This document shows positions 46,212-54,790 of a DNA stretch of 64,000 bases, piece after piece. Position 1 is the stretch's first letter. Every line of letters begins with the position of its first letter. Source of the stretch: Chitinophagales bacterium (lineage in GTDB: Bacteria > Bacteroidota > Bacteroidia > Chitinophagales > LD1). Location of the stretch: positions 62,001-126,000 of the forward strand of contig JAEUUZ010000059.1 of assembly GCA_016786765.1 (NCBI GenBank), in the 5' to 3' direction. The notes beneath the pieces were generated by a model. The model was not told the origin of the DNA and searched no databases. It saw only the letters and a list, made by a program, of their open reading frames with translations. Position numbers and translations under genes: made by a program.

Positions 46212-46883
46212 TTAAAGCAATTTAGCGAACGCAATAATGTCTTTCCCCTCCAATACTTTCCGATTTTCAGAACTGTTCACACAATTGAGCATGGCTATAC
46301 CGATTTCTGAAAGCGTGCAAAACATAGCCGGAGCAATTGCTCTGCCGATTGGGAAAAGCCAGTTAATGTATTTGTAAAAAGAAAGCGTATTTTTTAATCC
46401 TTCAGTAGGTTTGATGAAGCCGGGTCTGAAGGCAAAGACTTTACTAAATGGCAGTTTCATTAAATCGTTTTCTGTTTTCCCTTTCACTCTGCTCCAATTT
46501 GAACCGCCTTTTTCGCTTGAATTGGTTCCTGCACCGGAGACATAACAGAAACACAAATCGTTGTTTAACCTGCTGAGTGTGGTGGCAAAATATAGAGTGA
46601 GTGTGTAGGTCATTTTATAATAAGTTTCTTCATCTACACCTACTGACGTGGTTCCCAAACAAAAGAAGCATGCATTGTATCCTTGCAATTGTTGTTCGAT
46701 AGCATTTAGGTCAAAAAAATCGGCATGAATAATTTCTTTCAACTTTGGATGGCTTATACCACAAGCTTTTCGGTTGATAACGAGCACAGATTCTACATTC
46801 GAATCTAAGAGTGCTTCATGCAACACCCCTTCGCCAACCATGCCGGTTGCACCTGTGATAATGGCCTTTATTTTTTTGAGCAT
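46212..46883 (-). CDS. NAD(P)-binding Rossmann-fold protein (atypical SDR/epimerase type)
   Basis: 223 residues. The N-terminal GATGMVGEG dinucleotide-binding loop (about 10-18) and CYVSGAGTNSSEKG in the middle mark an atypical short-chain dehydrogenase of the NAD-dependent epimerase/dehydratase superfamily. No catalytic YxxxK is obvious. Substrate unknown. It lies 11 bp downstream of the DUF2306-type membrane protein on the same strand, so the two may form a unit. It is next to the sterol locus but may have no part in it. Confidence 0.78.
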   Translation of the reverse strand: MLKKIKAIITGATGMVGEGVLHEALLDSNVESVLVINRKACGISHPKLKEIIHADFFDLNAIEQQLQGYNACFFCLGTTSVGVDEETYYKMTYTLTLYFATTLSRLNNDLCFCYVSGAGTNSSEKGGSNWSRVKGKTENDLMKLPFSKVFAFRPGFIKPTEGLKNTLSFYKYINWLFPIGRAIAPAMFCTLSEIGIAMLNCVNSSENRKVLEGKDIIAFAKLL

Positions 46884-46894
46884 AAGAAGTATAA

Positions 46895-47527
46895 TTATTT
46901 TTTTATTTCATGTTGCTTCGACCATCTAGTAATAAGCGGAGCAATTAAAAACGTTGGTATAAGCCAAGCGATAATATTGGGTATAACAGTATTGTTTACA
47001 ACTAAGAATGCAGTAGTAGAAGCAATGTAGCTTCCCATCATACGTTGGATATGACCGGTTAACCAATAATTTTTGATATTCGATTTCCCTTTGAAATTTT
47101 CGTAATCTTTTTTGGCAAACAGTAAACAAATACTACCGAATACTAGTAGTACAATTCCAAAATAGTCTTGCTGAACTATATGATAAATCCCAAATCCAAT
47201 AAATGCAAATCCAAAAACTAAAATACTTCCTGTTAGAAGCCAGTCGATGTAACTAACATCTTGTATTTTCTTTTTGCTTAAATATCTATAACCGGTTAAA
47301 AGCATATAAATAGTGAAAATGGCAACGATGAATAAAAAATAGCTGGGATGTAGGTACGACATAGGGATGGCTACAATTGATGCTATCAGCATGGCATAAA
47401 AATAAATGTTGCCTAGCCATTTATGTCGTTTATCTCCCTTTTTGAGGGAAAGCACAATAATGCCTAACAGTATACTGGTACTGCCACCTGCGATATGAAT
47501 GAGCTGTAGTGTTTTGAAAAGTGTCAT
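46895..47527 (-). CDS. DUF2306-type polytopic membrane protein
   Basis: 210 residues from MTLFKTLQLIHIAGG, with about seven hydrophobic helices. The opening LIHIAGGSTSILLGIIVL and RHKWLGNIYFYAM are typical of DUF2306/YybH-like membrane proteins, in which conserved histidines suggest a heme or redox role; that function is not established. The frame continues upstream to 47716 into the oxidosqualene cyclase gene; the ATG at 47527 is the normal start. It is divergent from the cyclase gene with a 91-bp gap that must hold both promoters. Confidence 0.75.
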   Translation of the reverse strand: MTLFKTLQLIHIAGGSTSILLGIIVLSLKKGDKRHKWLGNIYFYAMLIASIVAIPMSYLHPSYFLFIVAIFTIYMLLTGYRYLSKKKIQDVSYIDWLLTGSILVFGFAFIGFGIYHIVQQDYFGIVLLVFGSICLLFAKKDYENFKGKSNIKNYWLTGHIQRMMGSYIASTTAFLVVNNTVIPNIIAWLIPTFLIAPLITRWSKQHEIKK

Positions 47528-47618
47528 GTAAATTGTTGTGGTAATAAATGCTTTATGAAAATTAGATAAAATGCTGTAAAAATCGATTTTATATCGATAG
47601 AAATTCCCATCTTTCGGA

Positions 47619-49775
47619 ATGAATTCTTTTTGGAAAGATTGGGCACTGTTAACGCACAAAGACCGACAGATATGGCGTTTTACAAAACAGGATGCAATTT
47701 CTGATGCATATCTCAAAGATGCAGCAATTGCGTTTGATTTTAATAAGCATGTAAATCCAAATGCAGCTGATTTAGTTTATCGAAATGCTAAATTGGAAGG
47801 TCAGGATATTGGAGAACGAAAGTCTAATTCCGTTGAAGATGCTTTACAACAAGCCATATATTTTTATTCGGCTATACAAACGGAAGATGGCCATTGGACA
47901 GGCGATTATGGCGGACCTTTATTTTTGTTACCGGGTTTAATTGTTGCTTCTGTTGTTACGGATACTCCACTACCCTCTGTTCATCAACGTTTGATTGCAC
48001 AGTATATTTTCAATCAGCAAAATAAAGATGGCGGCTGGGGTTTGCATATCGAAGATAGATCAACTGTTTTCGGCACAGTAATGAACTATGTTGCTTTACG
48101 TTTTTTGGGTTTTGATCTTTCTGATGAGCGTATGCAATTAGCGCATACATGGATACAGCAAACAGGTGGAGCAACCGGTATTCCATCGTGGGGTAAGTTT
48201 TATTTGTCTTTGTTGAACGTGTATGCATGGGAAGGGAATAACACATTACTGCCTGAGTTGTGGCTACTTCCAAAGGGATTACCTATTCATCCATGGCGTT
48301 ATTGGTGCCATACACGAATGGTATATTTGTCGATGAGCTATTGTTATGCCCATCGCATTCAAATTGCCGAATCGGAATTGGTTCATGCTATTCGGAAAGA
48401 AATTTATACTACGCCATATAATCAAATAAATTGGACAAAGGCTAAAGATGAGGTCAATGCTCTTGATGTCTATCACAAAGCATCGTCAATCCTAAATGTG
48501 TTTAATGCTTTCGCGAATTTCTATGAACGTTTTCCAATTCAACGATGGCGTAAAAAAGCGCTCGATTTTGTAAGTACATACATTGATGCAGAGGATGAGC
48601 AAACAAACTACATCAATATTGGTCCTGTCAATCAAGTAGTTAATTCTATTGCTGTGTGGCATAAGTATGGCAAAGAGAGCGAACAATTTCAAAAACATGT
48701 TGAGCGCTGGTACGATTATTTGTGGTTAGCTGAAGATGGCCTAAAAATGAATGGTTACAATGGTTCACAGCTTTGGGATACCGCTTTTGCCGTGCAAGCA
48801 TTTTGCGAATCAGATATGGCGCATTCATTTTTGCCTTCTATAGAAAACGCATATAGTTTTATTGATGACTCGCAAATCAAAACTGAGGTTCGTGATTTCA
48901 ACACCTACTTTAGGCATGCATCAGTAGGAGGGTGGCCATTCTCTACACGCGATCACAGTTGGCCAATCACTGATTGCACCGCAGAAGGCTTATTGGCTTC
49001 AATGGCTGTCCACTCCACCTTTCCGGAGCTTGAACGAAAGGTGAGTTATGAACGCATGTGTCAAGCGGTTGATTTAATTTTATCTTTTCAGAATGAAGAC
49101 AATGGTTGGGCTTCTTATGAATTGTCGCGCGGACCAAAATGGTTGGAAGTCCTTAATCCTGCAGCTGTTTTTGCTGATATTATGATTGATTATTCTTATG
49201 TAGAATGCAGCTCTTCATGTATTCAAGCTTTGCATGTGTTTCATCAACACTATCCAGAATATAAAACTAATCAAGTAAAAAATGCGATTGAAACCGGATT
49301 GCGATTTTTATTGTCGAAGCAACGTGAAGATGGGTCTTGGATTGGCTCTTGGGCGGTTTGTTTCACTTACGGAACTTGGTTTGCATTGGAAAGTTTAACG
49401 AAACAGGGGTATACCTATGCTAGTTCAAAATCGGTGAAAGGAGCATGCGATTTTCTTGTTGCAAAAGTAAAAGAAGATGGCGGATGGGGCGAATCCTTTG
49501 AATCTTGTGTTCGTAAAGAGTATATTCAGCATGGAACTTCACAATGTGTGAATACGGCATGGGCTCTATTATCTTTAATGGCTGCCGATTATCCGAATAA
49601 GCAACTCATCGATAAAGGAATACAGTTGTTGATTCAACGTCAAGTTCGGAATGGCGATTGGCCACAGGAAGCTATCAGCGGTGTGTTTAATTTCAATTGT
49701 ATGATTACGTATACATCTTACAGAAATGTTTTCCCCATATGGGCTTTGGCACGTTACATGCGAAAATATAATTAA
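47619..49775 (+). CDS. Oxidosqualene cyclase (sterol/triterpenol synthase)
   Basis: 718 residues. It cyclises 2,3-oxidosqualene to a sterol or other triterpenol. OSC rather than squalene-hopene cyclase identity is shown by the catalytic motif DCTAE (Asp452-Glu456; hopene cyclases have DDTA), by GGPLFLLPGL (98-107), GWGLHIEDRSTVFGTVMNYV (139-158), WCHTR (229-233), and the C-terminal GSWAVCFTYGTWFALE and YRNVFPIWALARY. Several QW repeats are present (134-140, 491-497, 568-574, 675-681). Tyr380 (NGYNGSQLWDTAF), His446 and Ile450 (DHSWPITDCTAE) match the Tyr/His/Ile set of plant cycloartenol synthase. The stop overlaps the convergent AraC gene stop. Product identity needs testing: bacterial OSCs make lanosterol, cycloartenol or arborane-type alcohols. 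Confidence 0.93.
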   Translation: MNSFWKDWALLTHKDRQIWRFTKQDAISDAYLKDAAIAFDFNKHVNPNAADLVYRNAKLEGQDIGERKSNSVEDALQQAIYFYSAIQTEDGHWTGDYGGPLFLLPGLIVASVVTDTPLPSVHQRLIAQYIFNQQNKDGGWGLHIEDRSTVFGTVMNYVALRFLGFDLSDERMQLAHTWIQQTGGATGIPSWGKFYLSLLNVYAWEGNNTLLPELWLLPKGLPIHPWRYWCHTRMVYLSMSYCYAHRIQIAESELVHAIRKEIYTTPYNQINWTKAKDEVNALDVYHKASSILNVFNAFANFYERFPIQRWRKKALDFVSTYIDAEDEQTNYINIGPVNQVVNSIAVWHKYGKESEQFQKHVERWYDYLWLAEDGLKMNGYNGSQLWDTAFAVQAFCESDMAHSFLPSIENAYSFIDDSQIKTEVRDFNTYFRHASVGGWPFSTRDHSWPITDCTAEGLLASMAVHSTFPELERKVSYERMCQAVDLILSFQNEDNGWASYELSRGPKWLEVLNPAAVFADIMIDYSYVECSSSCIQALHVFHQHYPEYKTNQVKNAIETGLRFLLSKQREDGSWIGSWAVCFTYGTWFALESLTKQGYTYASSKSVKGACDFLVAKVKEDGGWGESFESCVRKEYIQHGTSQCVNTAWALLSLMAADYPNKQLIDKGIQLLIQRQVRNGDWPQEAISGVFNFNCMITYTSYRNVFPIWALARYMRKYN

Positions 49776-50974
49776 TCTTCTTTCGTTTTGTTTTCTTTAC
49801 GCCATTCGGTAGGCGTTAGTCCTGTTGCGTTTTTGAAGAACGTGTTGAAGGTTGATTTCGAGTTAAAGCCACATTCATACGCAATGGCCACCAACGTGAG
49901 ATGTTCATATTGCGGGTCAATCATTCGCTTTTTAGTCTCTTCAATTCTGAATTCATTTACGTACTCAAAAAAGTTTTTCCCTAAATGATTATTGAGTAAT
50001 AATGTAATCTGGTGTTTCGGAATATTTAAGTTCTGGGATAAATCCATGAGCGTCAATTCCGGATTCAGAAAGGGTTTCTGCTCCGCCATGTAATGATTGA
50101 TTTTCTCAATCTGTTTTTGTTTTTCCGGTGTTAAGTCGGGTTGTTTTTCTTGGTTTACTTCTGCAGGAAGATTTTGCTCAATCGGTTTTTCTGTAACAAC
50201 AGCAGTGGGTTTGGTGAATTGCTGATTCACTGTATCGCTAATCATTCTGCGATAGGGTTCCTCATCTTCATTGAATTCCGATTCGTGTTTGAACAGGTTG
50301 GGTTGCTTGATGGAAAAGTAACTCACAGAATAGGTTAGAATCATTAAACCTATGCTCGGTATCACTTCCAAATCTTTTGAATCGGATCCTGCAAAGGCTG
50401 AGTAGAAGCGCGTAATGAAATAAATAATATATGTCACAACATAAATCACGGATATGTAATTCAACCAAAATAAACGGTTTGAAGTGGTGTCATACGAAAA
50501 CATGTTCATCTTAATCGAATTGCGAAAGCGCTGTAACCAAAGGAATACAAGTACAGTGTAGATGATGGATGTGATTAAGAAGAAAGTAGAAATAGAAATG
50601 CTTAATGCAAAAGCTTGAATCGAAAATTGATCTTTAAAAACGATAAAATAAATCGACACTAATACTAGAAACGGTGCAAAATGTAACAACTCGTATGGCG
50701 AGAAACGTTTAGACGGGTCGCTCAAATATTTTGTGTAGAGGAACAGAAATGGTCCAAACGTCAATGGAATTAAGCCAATGGAGAACTCAGCATCGAAAAA
50801 TTGTCCGTGTACTTGTTCAGTAGCAATTAAGAAGAATCGTAGTGCAATCGTTAATAACCATAAGATGAGAATACGGTCGTACGTTTTCTTTTTTCCTTTA
50901 GTATAAAAAAGAAAAGCAGAGAACAACGCTTGCGACAGCCCAATGTAACTGAATATGGTAATGTTGTTGATCAC
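49772..50974 (-). CDS. Membrane-anchored AraC-family transcriptional regulator
   Basis: 400 residues. About seven hydrophobic helices fill the first ~220 residues, followed by a charged linker and a C-terminal AraC DNA-binding domain with two HTH motifs (LTLMDLSQNLNIPKHQITLL and LTLVAIAYECGFNSKSTFNTFFK...TGLTPTEWR). Such 7TM-AraC proteins are common in Bacteroidota and may sense a membrane or lipid signal. The GTG start follows the DUF2147 stop directly (TAG-GTG), at the end of the operon that begins with squalene synthase. Inference: a candidate regulator of the isoprenoid/sterol genes. Confidence 0.88.
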   Translation of the reverse strand: MINNITIFSYIGLSQALFSAFLFYTKGKKKTYDRILILWLLTIALRFFLIATEQVHGQFFDAEFSIGLIPLTFGPFLFLYTKYLSDPSKRFSPYELLHFAPFLVLVSIYFIVFKDQFSIQAFALSISISTFFLITSIIYTVLVFLWLQRFRNSIKMNMFSYDTTSNRLFWLNYISVIYVVTYIIYFITRFYSAFAGSDSKDLEVIPSIGLMILTYSVSYFSIKQPNLFKHESEFNEDEEPYRRMISDTVNQQFTKPTAVVTEKPIEQNLPAEVNQEKQPDLTPEKQKQIEKINHYMAEQKPFLNPELTLMDLSQNLNIPKHQITLLLNNHLGKNFFEYVNEFRIEETKKRMIDPQYEHLTLVAIAYECGFNSKSTFNTFFKNATGLTPTEWRKENKTKED

Positions 50975-51403
50975 CTATTTATATCTTGTCCATTTTCTTG
51001 TTTTGCCTAAAAAGCGAAACCACCACCAGTAGCCTTTGATGTAGAGTACATCGTTTTCGATATACATTATGGCATTATAATCGCTACCTCCATCAAAATA
51101 ATAGTAATTGCCATCATTCCACGAAGTGCCGTTACGCTTACCTTTTAAGCCGGTTAAAACATCTATGCCTATTATCTTTCTGCTGCGTAGCTTTGGATTT
51201 TCGTTGTAGATATCTCTTCTGATTTCTCCATTTTCATCTAATGAATCTTTAACCCAAACTAGTTTTCCAAAAATCACATTGTTCTTCTCGTAAAATTGGA
51301 TGCGCATATCTTGGGCTTCGTTTGTCCATAATCCTTCTGTAATTGACGTTTGTGCAAAACAGTCAATTGATATGGACAATAAAACAATCAAAAAATATCT
51401 CAT
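50975..51403 (-). CDS. DUF2147 family secreted protein
   Basis: 142 residues with a signal peptide (1-17) and the DUF2147 pattern (EGLWTNEAQDMRIQFYEKNNVIFGKLVW, YDVLTGLKGKRNG-like core, ending KGYWWWFRFLGKTRKWTRYK). It probably forms a small secreted beta-barrel; the family has no agreed function. It lies 9 bp downstream of the polyprenyl synthase and directly upstream of the AraC gene, so it is a member of the sterol-side operon. Confidence 0.85.
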   Translation of the reverse strand: MRYFLIVLLSISIDCFAQTSITEGLWTNEAQDMRIQFYEKNNVIFGKLVWVKDSLDENGEIRRDIYNENPKLRSRKIIGIDVLTGLKGKRNGTSWNDGNYYYFDGGSDYNAIMYIENDVLYIKGYWWWFRFLGKTRKWTRYK

Positions 51404-51412
51404 CGTTTCAAA

Positions 51413-52378
51413 TTACTTTTCTCTGTTTCTCAGCAAATGTGCTAATTCAAACAATGGTTTTTTGTTTTCTTCCTTAGCGGTGATGGCTGTTAAATTCTTG
51501 ATGGCTTTTTTATAATACGCATCAATCAAATCTTCTGTGTATTTTTTTGCACCTGTTTGCTCCATCAACACTAAGATCTCTTTTACTTTCTTGCGTTTAT
51601 CTTTTTCAGTAAGCAATGCAGCAATTTTTTTGCGTTGCGTTGGATTAGCTAATTCAATGGCTTTCAATAAAAGAATGGTTTTTTTATTCAGAATAATATC
51701 GCCACCTGCCCGCTTTCCCACTTTCTTCGGATCTCCATAGGCATCTAAAAAGTCATCGTGAATTTGAAACGATAAGCCTAAGTTCAATCCAAATTCATAA
51801 ATATTCTTTTGCGATTTTTTATCGGCATCTGCAATCCATGCACCCATTTGCAGAGCACCCGCCAATAACACAGACGTCTTGCCTTTAATCATTTCCAAGT
51901 ATTCCGTTTCTGAAACATTATCTCTGGTTTCAAATTCCATGTCTTTCGATTGGCCTTCAATTACTTTAACCACAGTATCATTGAAAATCGCAAACAACTC
52001 TTGAATGTTGTCTTTCTTAATCTTTCCCAAATAGCCATACGATTGCGTAAACATCATATCTCCGGTGTTGATAGCTACATTGTTACCGTAAATCTTATGC
52101 ACTGTTGGATTTCCTCTTCGTGTAGTTGCCTTATCCATAATATCATCGTGCACCAAGGTAGAGTTGTGATATACTTCAACCGCCAACGCAGCCGGTAATG
52201 CTGTTTTTAAATTACCATTGAACAAATCGCAGCCCATTAAGGTGAGAGCCGGACGAATACGCTTACTGCTCATTGCCATAATGTATTGCATAGCTCGATA
52301 AACATCATAGCGTTCATCAAACGATTGTTCTGCATAATATTTTTCAAACATTGCCACTAACTCGGTATACGATTTCAT
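51413..52378 (-). CDS. Polyprenyl diphosphate synthase (FPP/GGPP-type)
   Basis: 321 residues, an all-helical class I trans-prenyltransferase. The first Asp-rich motif DDIMD (78-82) with RRG at 87-89, and the second, DDFLDAYGD, about 130 residues later, bind the allylic substrate and Mg2+. The first motif lacks the two-residue insertion of typical bacterial FPP synthases, and the residues four and five places before it (Ser73, Thr74) are small, a feature associated with longer products. The operon context suggests FPP supply for squalene synthase, but GGPP or longer is possible. It lies 84 bp downstream of the DUF1295 gene. Confidence 0.88.
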   Translation of the reverse strand: MKSYTELVAMFEKYYAEQSFDERYDVYRAMQYIMAMSSKRIRPALTLMGCDLFNGNLKTALPAALAVEVYHNSTLVHDDIMDKATTRRGNPTVHKIYGNNVAINTGDMMFTQSYGYLGKIKKDNIQELFAIFNDTVVKVIEGQSKDMEFETRDNVSETEYLEMIKGKTSVLLAGALQMGAWIADADKKSQKNIYEFGLNLGLSFQIHDDFLDAYGDPKKVGKRAGGDIILNKKTILLLKAIELANPTQRKKIAALLTEKDKRKKVKEILVLMEQTGAKKYTEDLIDAYYKKAIKNLTAITAKEENKKPLFELAHLLRNREK

Positions 52379-52462
52379 GCTTTTTTATTGAGGATGATTA
52401 ATTCGCCCCAATTTTAGCAAAATATTGACTTGTATTTATGTTTCCCACGCTTTTCCTTTACA

Positions 52463-53380
52463 TCAAAATAGTTTTGGCAGAAATCGTGGTGTCTTTTTGA
52501 TATAATCTTTGTAGCCCTCATATTTCTCGCTCGAAATACTCTCACTGAAATCGGCACTGCCCTGAAAAAGCAGAATTAACAATAATGCTCCGGTAACCGA
52601 CCAATTCAAATATCTGCCCGTTGCCACAATAGTGAACAAGAAAAAGGTAACCCAAATGCTTTGCTCCGAAGCGTAGTTCGGATGACGCACATACTTCCAC
52701 AAACCGTTATGCACAAAGCCTTTACTGTGATACTCTCCTAATGGTTCACCGGCATTCATTCTGCGATGTTTTTCGTTTTGATAAATCCACTGTTGTTGAT
52801 CAGCAATAGTTTCAAGTACTACAAAGCCTATGTAAACAATAGCCAAAATGTAATCACCAATCGTTAACTGCTGGCTATCGGCCTGAAATGCCAACACAGC
52901 AGGCAATGTGAACAGCCATATTAATGTGTTTTGATACAACGAAATAAACCCCAGATTAAAAATGGTCCATGTAAAACGATTTTGGAGAAAAGGCTTTTTT
53001 CGCAATACATCCCAACGATAATCTTCATGTCCTTCCCAGAATTTTAACTTGTAAGCACCTCTTCTGCCAAAGTTATAGGTAAGTCGAACGCCCCAAATAG
53101 TGGCTAATACAGCCATCAACACTAATCGCGGACTCCAATCACTTTCGTAAGCAAAGAGCCATGTATAGAGGATGGGCGTGATGCTCCACAATTTATCGAC
53201 CTGACTGCAATTGTTCGTTAATTCGCTTACAACAAAGCATGTTAATGCAACACCTAACATTAATAACCCCGAATGTTGTAGCATTTGAATTTGTAATGCA
53301 GAAAGCGGCTGATCAAATTGTATGGCTACAAAGGGAACTACAATAATCGTAACGATGAGAATGAAAATAGTTTTTAGCAT
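52463..53380 (-). CDS. DUF1295/steroid 5-alpha-reductase-like membrane protein, candidate sterol-modifying enzyme
   Basis: 305 residues with about eight hydrophobic segments. The C-terminal half carries the reductase/methyltransferase-superfamily motif YVRHPNYASEQSIW (about 230-243) and upstream ADQQQW (193-198), as in DUF1295 proteins related to steroid 5-alpha-reductase, sterol C14/C24 reductases and isoprenylcysteine methyltransferase. It lies 9 bp downstream of squalene monooxygenase in the same transcription unit. Inference: a reductase acting on the triterpenol or sterol product. Family members elsewhere often have no known substrate. Confidence 0.75.
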   Translation of the reverse strand: MLKTIFILIVTIIVVPFVAIQFDQPLSALQIQMLQHSGLLMLGVALTCFVVSELTNNCSQVDKLWSITPILYTWLFAYESDWSPRLVLMAVLATIWGVRLTYNFGRRGAYKLKFWEGHEDYRWDVLRKKPFLQNRFTWTIFNLGFISLYQNTLIWLFTLPAVLAFQADSQQLTIGDYILAIVYIGFVVLETIADQQQWIYQNEKHRRMNAGEPLGEYHSKGFVHNGLWKYVRHPNYASEQSIWVTFFLFTIVATGRYLNWSVTGALLLILLFQGSADFSESISSEKYEGYKDYIKKTPRFLPKLF

Positions 53381-53389
53381 ATCTAAATT

Positions 53390-54790
53390 TTAAAGTGCAA
53401 TCTGTTTTTTTCTAAATATTTTATTGCCCAAACGTAACCACATTTTTGTTGAATTGTTTTGTACTTCATTGTTCAAAAGTGGATAAATAATGGCATAAGC
53501 ATCGCCTACCATATAGTACGCATCAACCATTGAAGCTATTCCAGGATTTTTATTTACTTTCCTCATACCCCCTTTTGCTGCAACTGCAAAAAAGTGTTTA
53601 GCTAAAGTAATTTTGCTTTTTTCGATTCCTGAAAGTAAAGCAATAGGCTCTTCTGCTTGCTTTCCGCCTGCTGCTAAGTAATTGAAACAGGCCTCTTTCA
53701 AATCATGATTACTCATTACTTTGTAAAGCGCATCTGCTAAAATATTTACTGCTGTATTTTGAGTGCGTGAAGCATAGAATACACGAATCAATTCCATTCG
53801 TTCCTCAGTAGTTTCAATTGGTAACGTCTTCAATAATTGTTGTATGCTGTTTACATCACGGAGCGTAACTGTCATCCCACCACCGGTGAGCGGATGCCGC
53901 ATATTTAGCGCATCACCAAGCACCACAACACCGTCTTGCATAATTGGTTTACCCGGCAAATAATGGTTGGGCATTACTTTGAATTTTCCTTCTAGCATGC
54001 ATACATCAAAAGCTTTGTGCATACTCTCCGGAATACGACTGCGCACATGTTGGTGGAGGTATTGTACCAACTCCTCGCTTTTTCGCGGTGGTTGATGACC
54101 GGGGAAGTCAATTAAAAATCGGATTTCATTTTTCGTTATGGGGTAACATAAAAACGGTGAGGACTCAGTCAAAAATACATGTCCGTGTTCAGCAAATGGC
54201 AGCGGACAATCTTTCAAAACAATACCTAAAAAGTAACCCGTAACAGTTGCAGCTACTTCAGTGGTTTGTTTTCGGAATGTAGAAAAGAAGCCATCCATTA
54301 CGATGGTTAGTTTTGCATTTATTGCGATCGATTGTCCTGCTTTATCTCTGCAATAAATCCCTGCAATTCGATTTCCTTTTTCGTGGATGAACGTTTGCGC
54401 TTCCGCTTCAATTTTCTTGATATTATTGCCTTTTGTTAATTCATCACGCATTTTCTGTACAAATTTTCCATTCGTTAATCCCAAGCCGAATTTCCCTTCC
54501 GGATAAGCAATGTGTAATGGCGTATCGTCTTTCATAATGGTGTAGCCTGTTATGCGTTGGGCATCATACCCATCCAGCAAATGCTCTAATTGCATTGCTT
54601 TCAGTTGTTCAACACCATCGGGTTGCATCAATTCGCCAACAATACGATCTTGTTCGCGCCAATCTTTTTCAACAATAATTACTTTTAGCTTTTCATTTGC
54701 TAAGCTGCACGCCAAGGCTGCTCCTGCAACCCCGGCACCTATGATACAAATATCGGCATCATGGTGAGTGAGATGTGTTTCGTTCATCAT
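53390..54790 (-). CDS. Squalene monooxygenase (squalene epoxidase)
   Basis: 466 residues from the ATG at 54790. FAD-dependent oxidation of squalene to 2,3-oxidosqualene, the substrate of the cyclase gene in this locus. Visible motifs: GxGxxG as GAGVAG at 18-23, the DRIVGELMQPDG motif of squalene epoxidases at 48-59, and the FAD-phosphate motif GDALNMRHPLTGGGMTV at about 292-308. The enzyme normally needs a reductase partner. Its start overlaps the squalene synthase stop by one base (TAATG), so translation is coupled. The frame continues to 54856 inside the synthase gene; this extension was not used. Confidence 0.92.
   Translation of the reverse strand: MMNETHLTHHDADICIIGAGVAGAALACSLANEKLKVIIVEKDWREQDRIVGELMQPDGVEQLKAMQLEHLLDGYDAQRITGYTIMKDDTPLHIAYPEGKFGLGLTNGKFVQKMRDELTKGNNIKKIEAEAQTFIHEKGNRIAGIYCRDKAGQSIAINAKLTIVMDGFFSTFRKQTTEVAATVTGYFLGIVLKDCPLPFAEHGHVFLTESSPFLCYPITKNEIRFLIDFPGHQPPRKSEELVQYLHQHVRSRIPESMHKAFDVCMLEGKFKVMPNHYLPGKPIMQDGVVVLGDALNMRHPLTGGGMTVTLRDVNSIQQLLKTLPIETTEERMELIRVFYASRTQNTAVNILADALYKVMSNHDLKEACFNYLAAGGKQAEEPIALLSGIEKSKITLAKHFFAVAAKGGMRKVNKNPGIASMVDAYYMVGDAYAIIYPLLNNEVQNNSTKMWLRLGNKIFRKKQIAL

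Noticed and set aside
47619-49775. Squalene-hopene cyclase annotation
   Set aside because: The catalytic motif is DCTAE rather than DDTA, and the WCHTR, GWGLHIE and C-terminal IWALARY segments are those of oxidosqualene cyclases; the gene is also linked to squalene monooxygenase, which hopene cyclases do not need.
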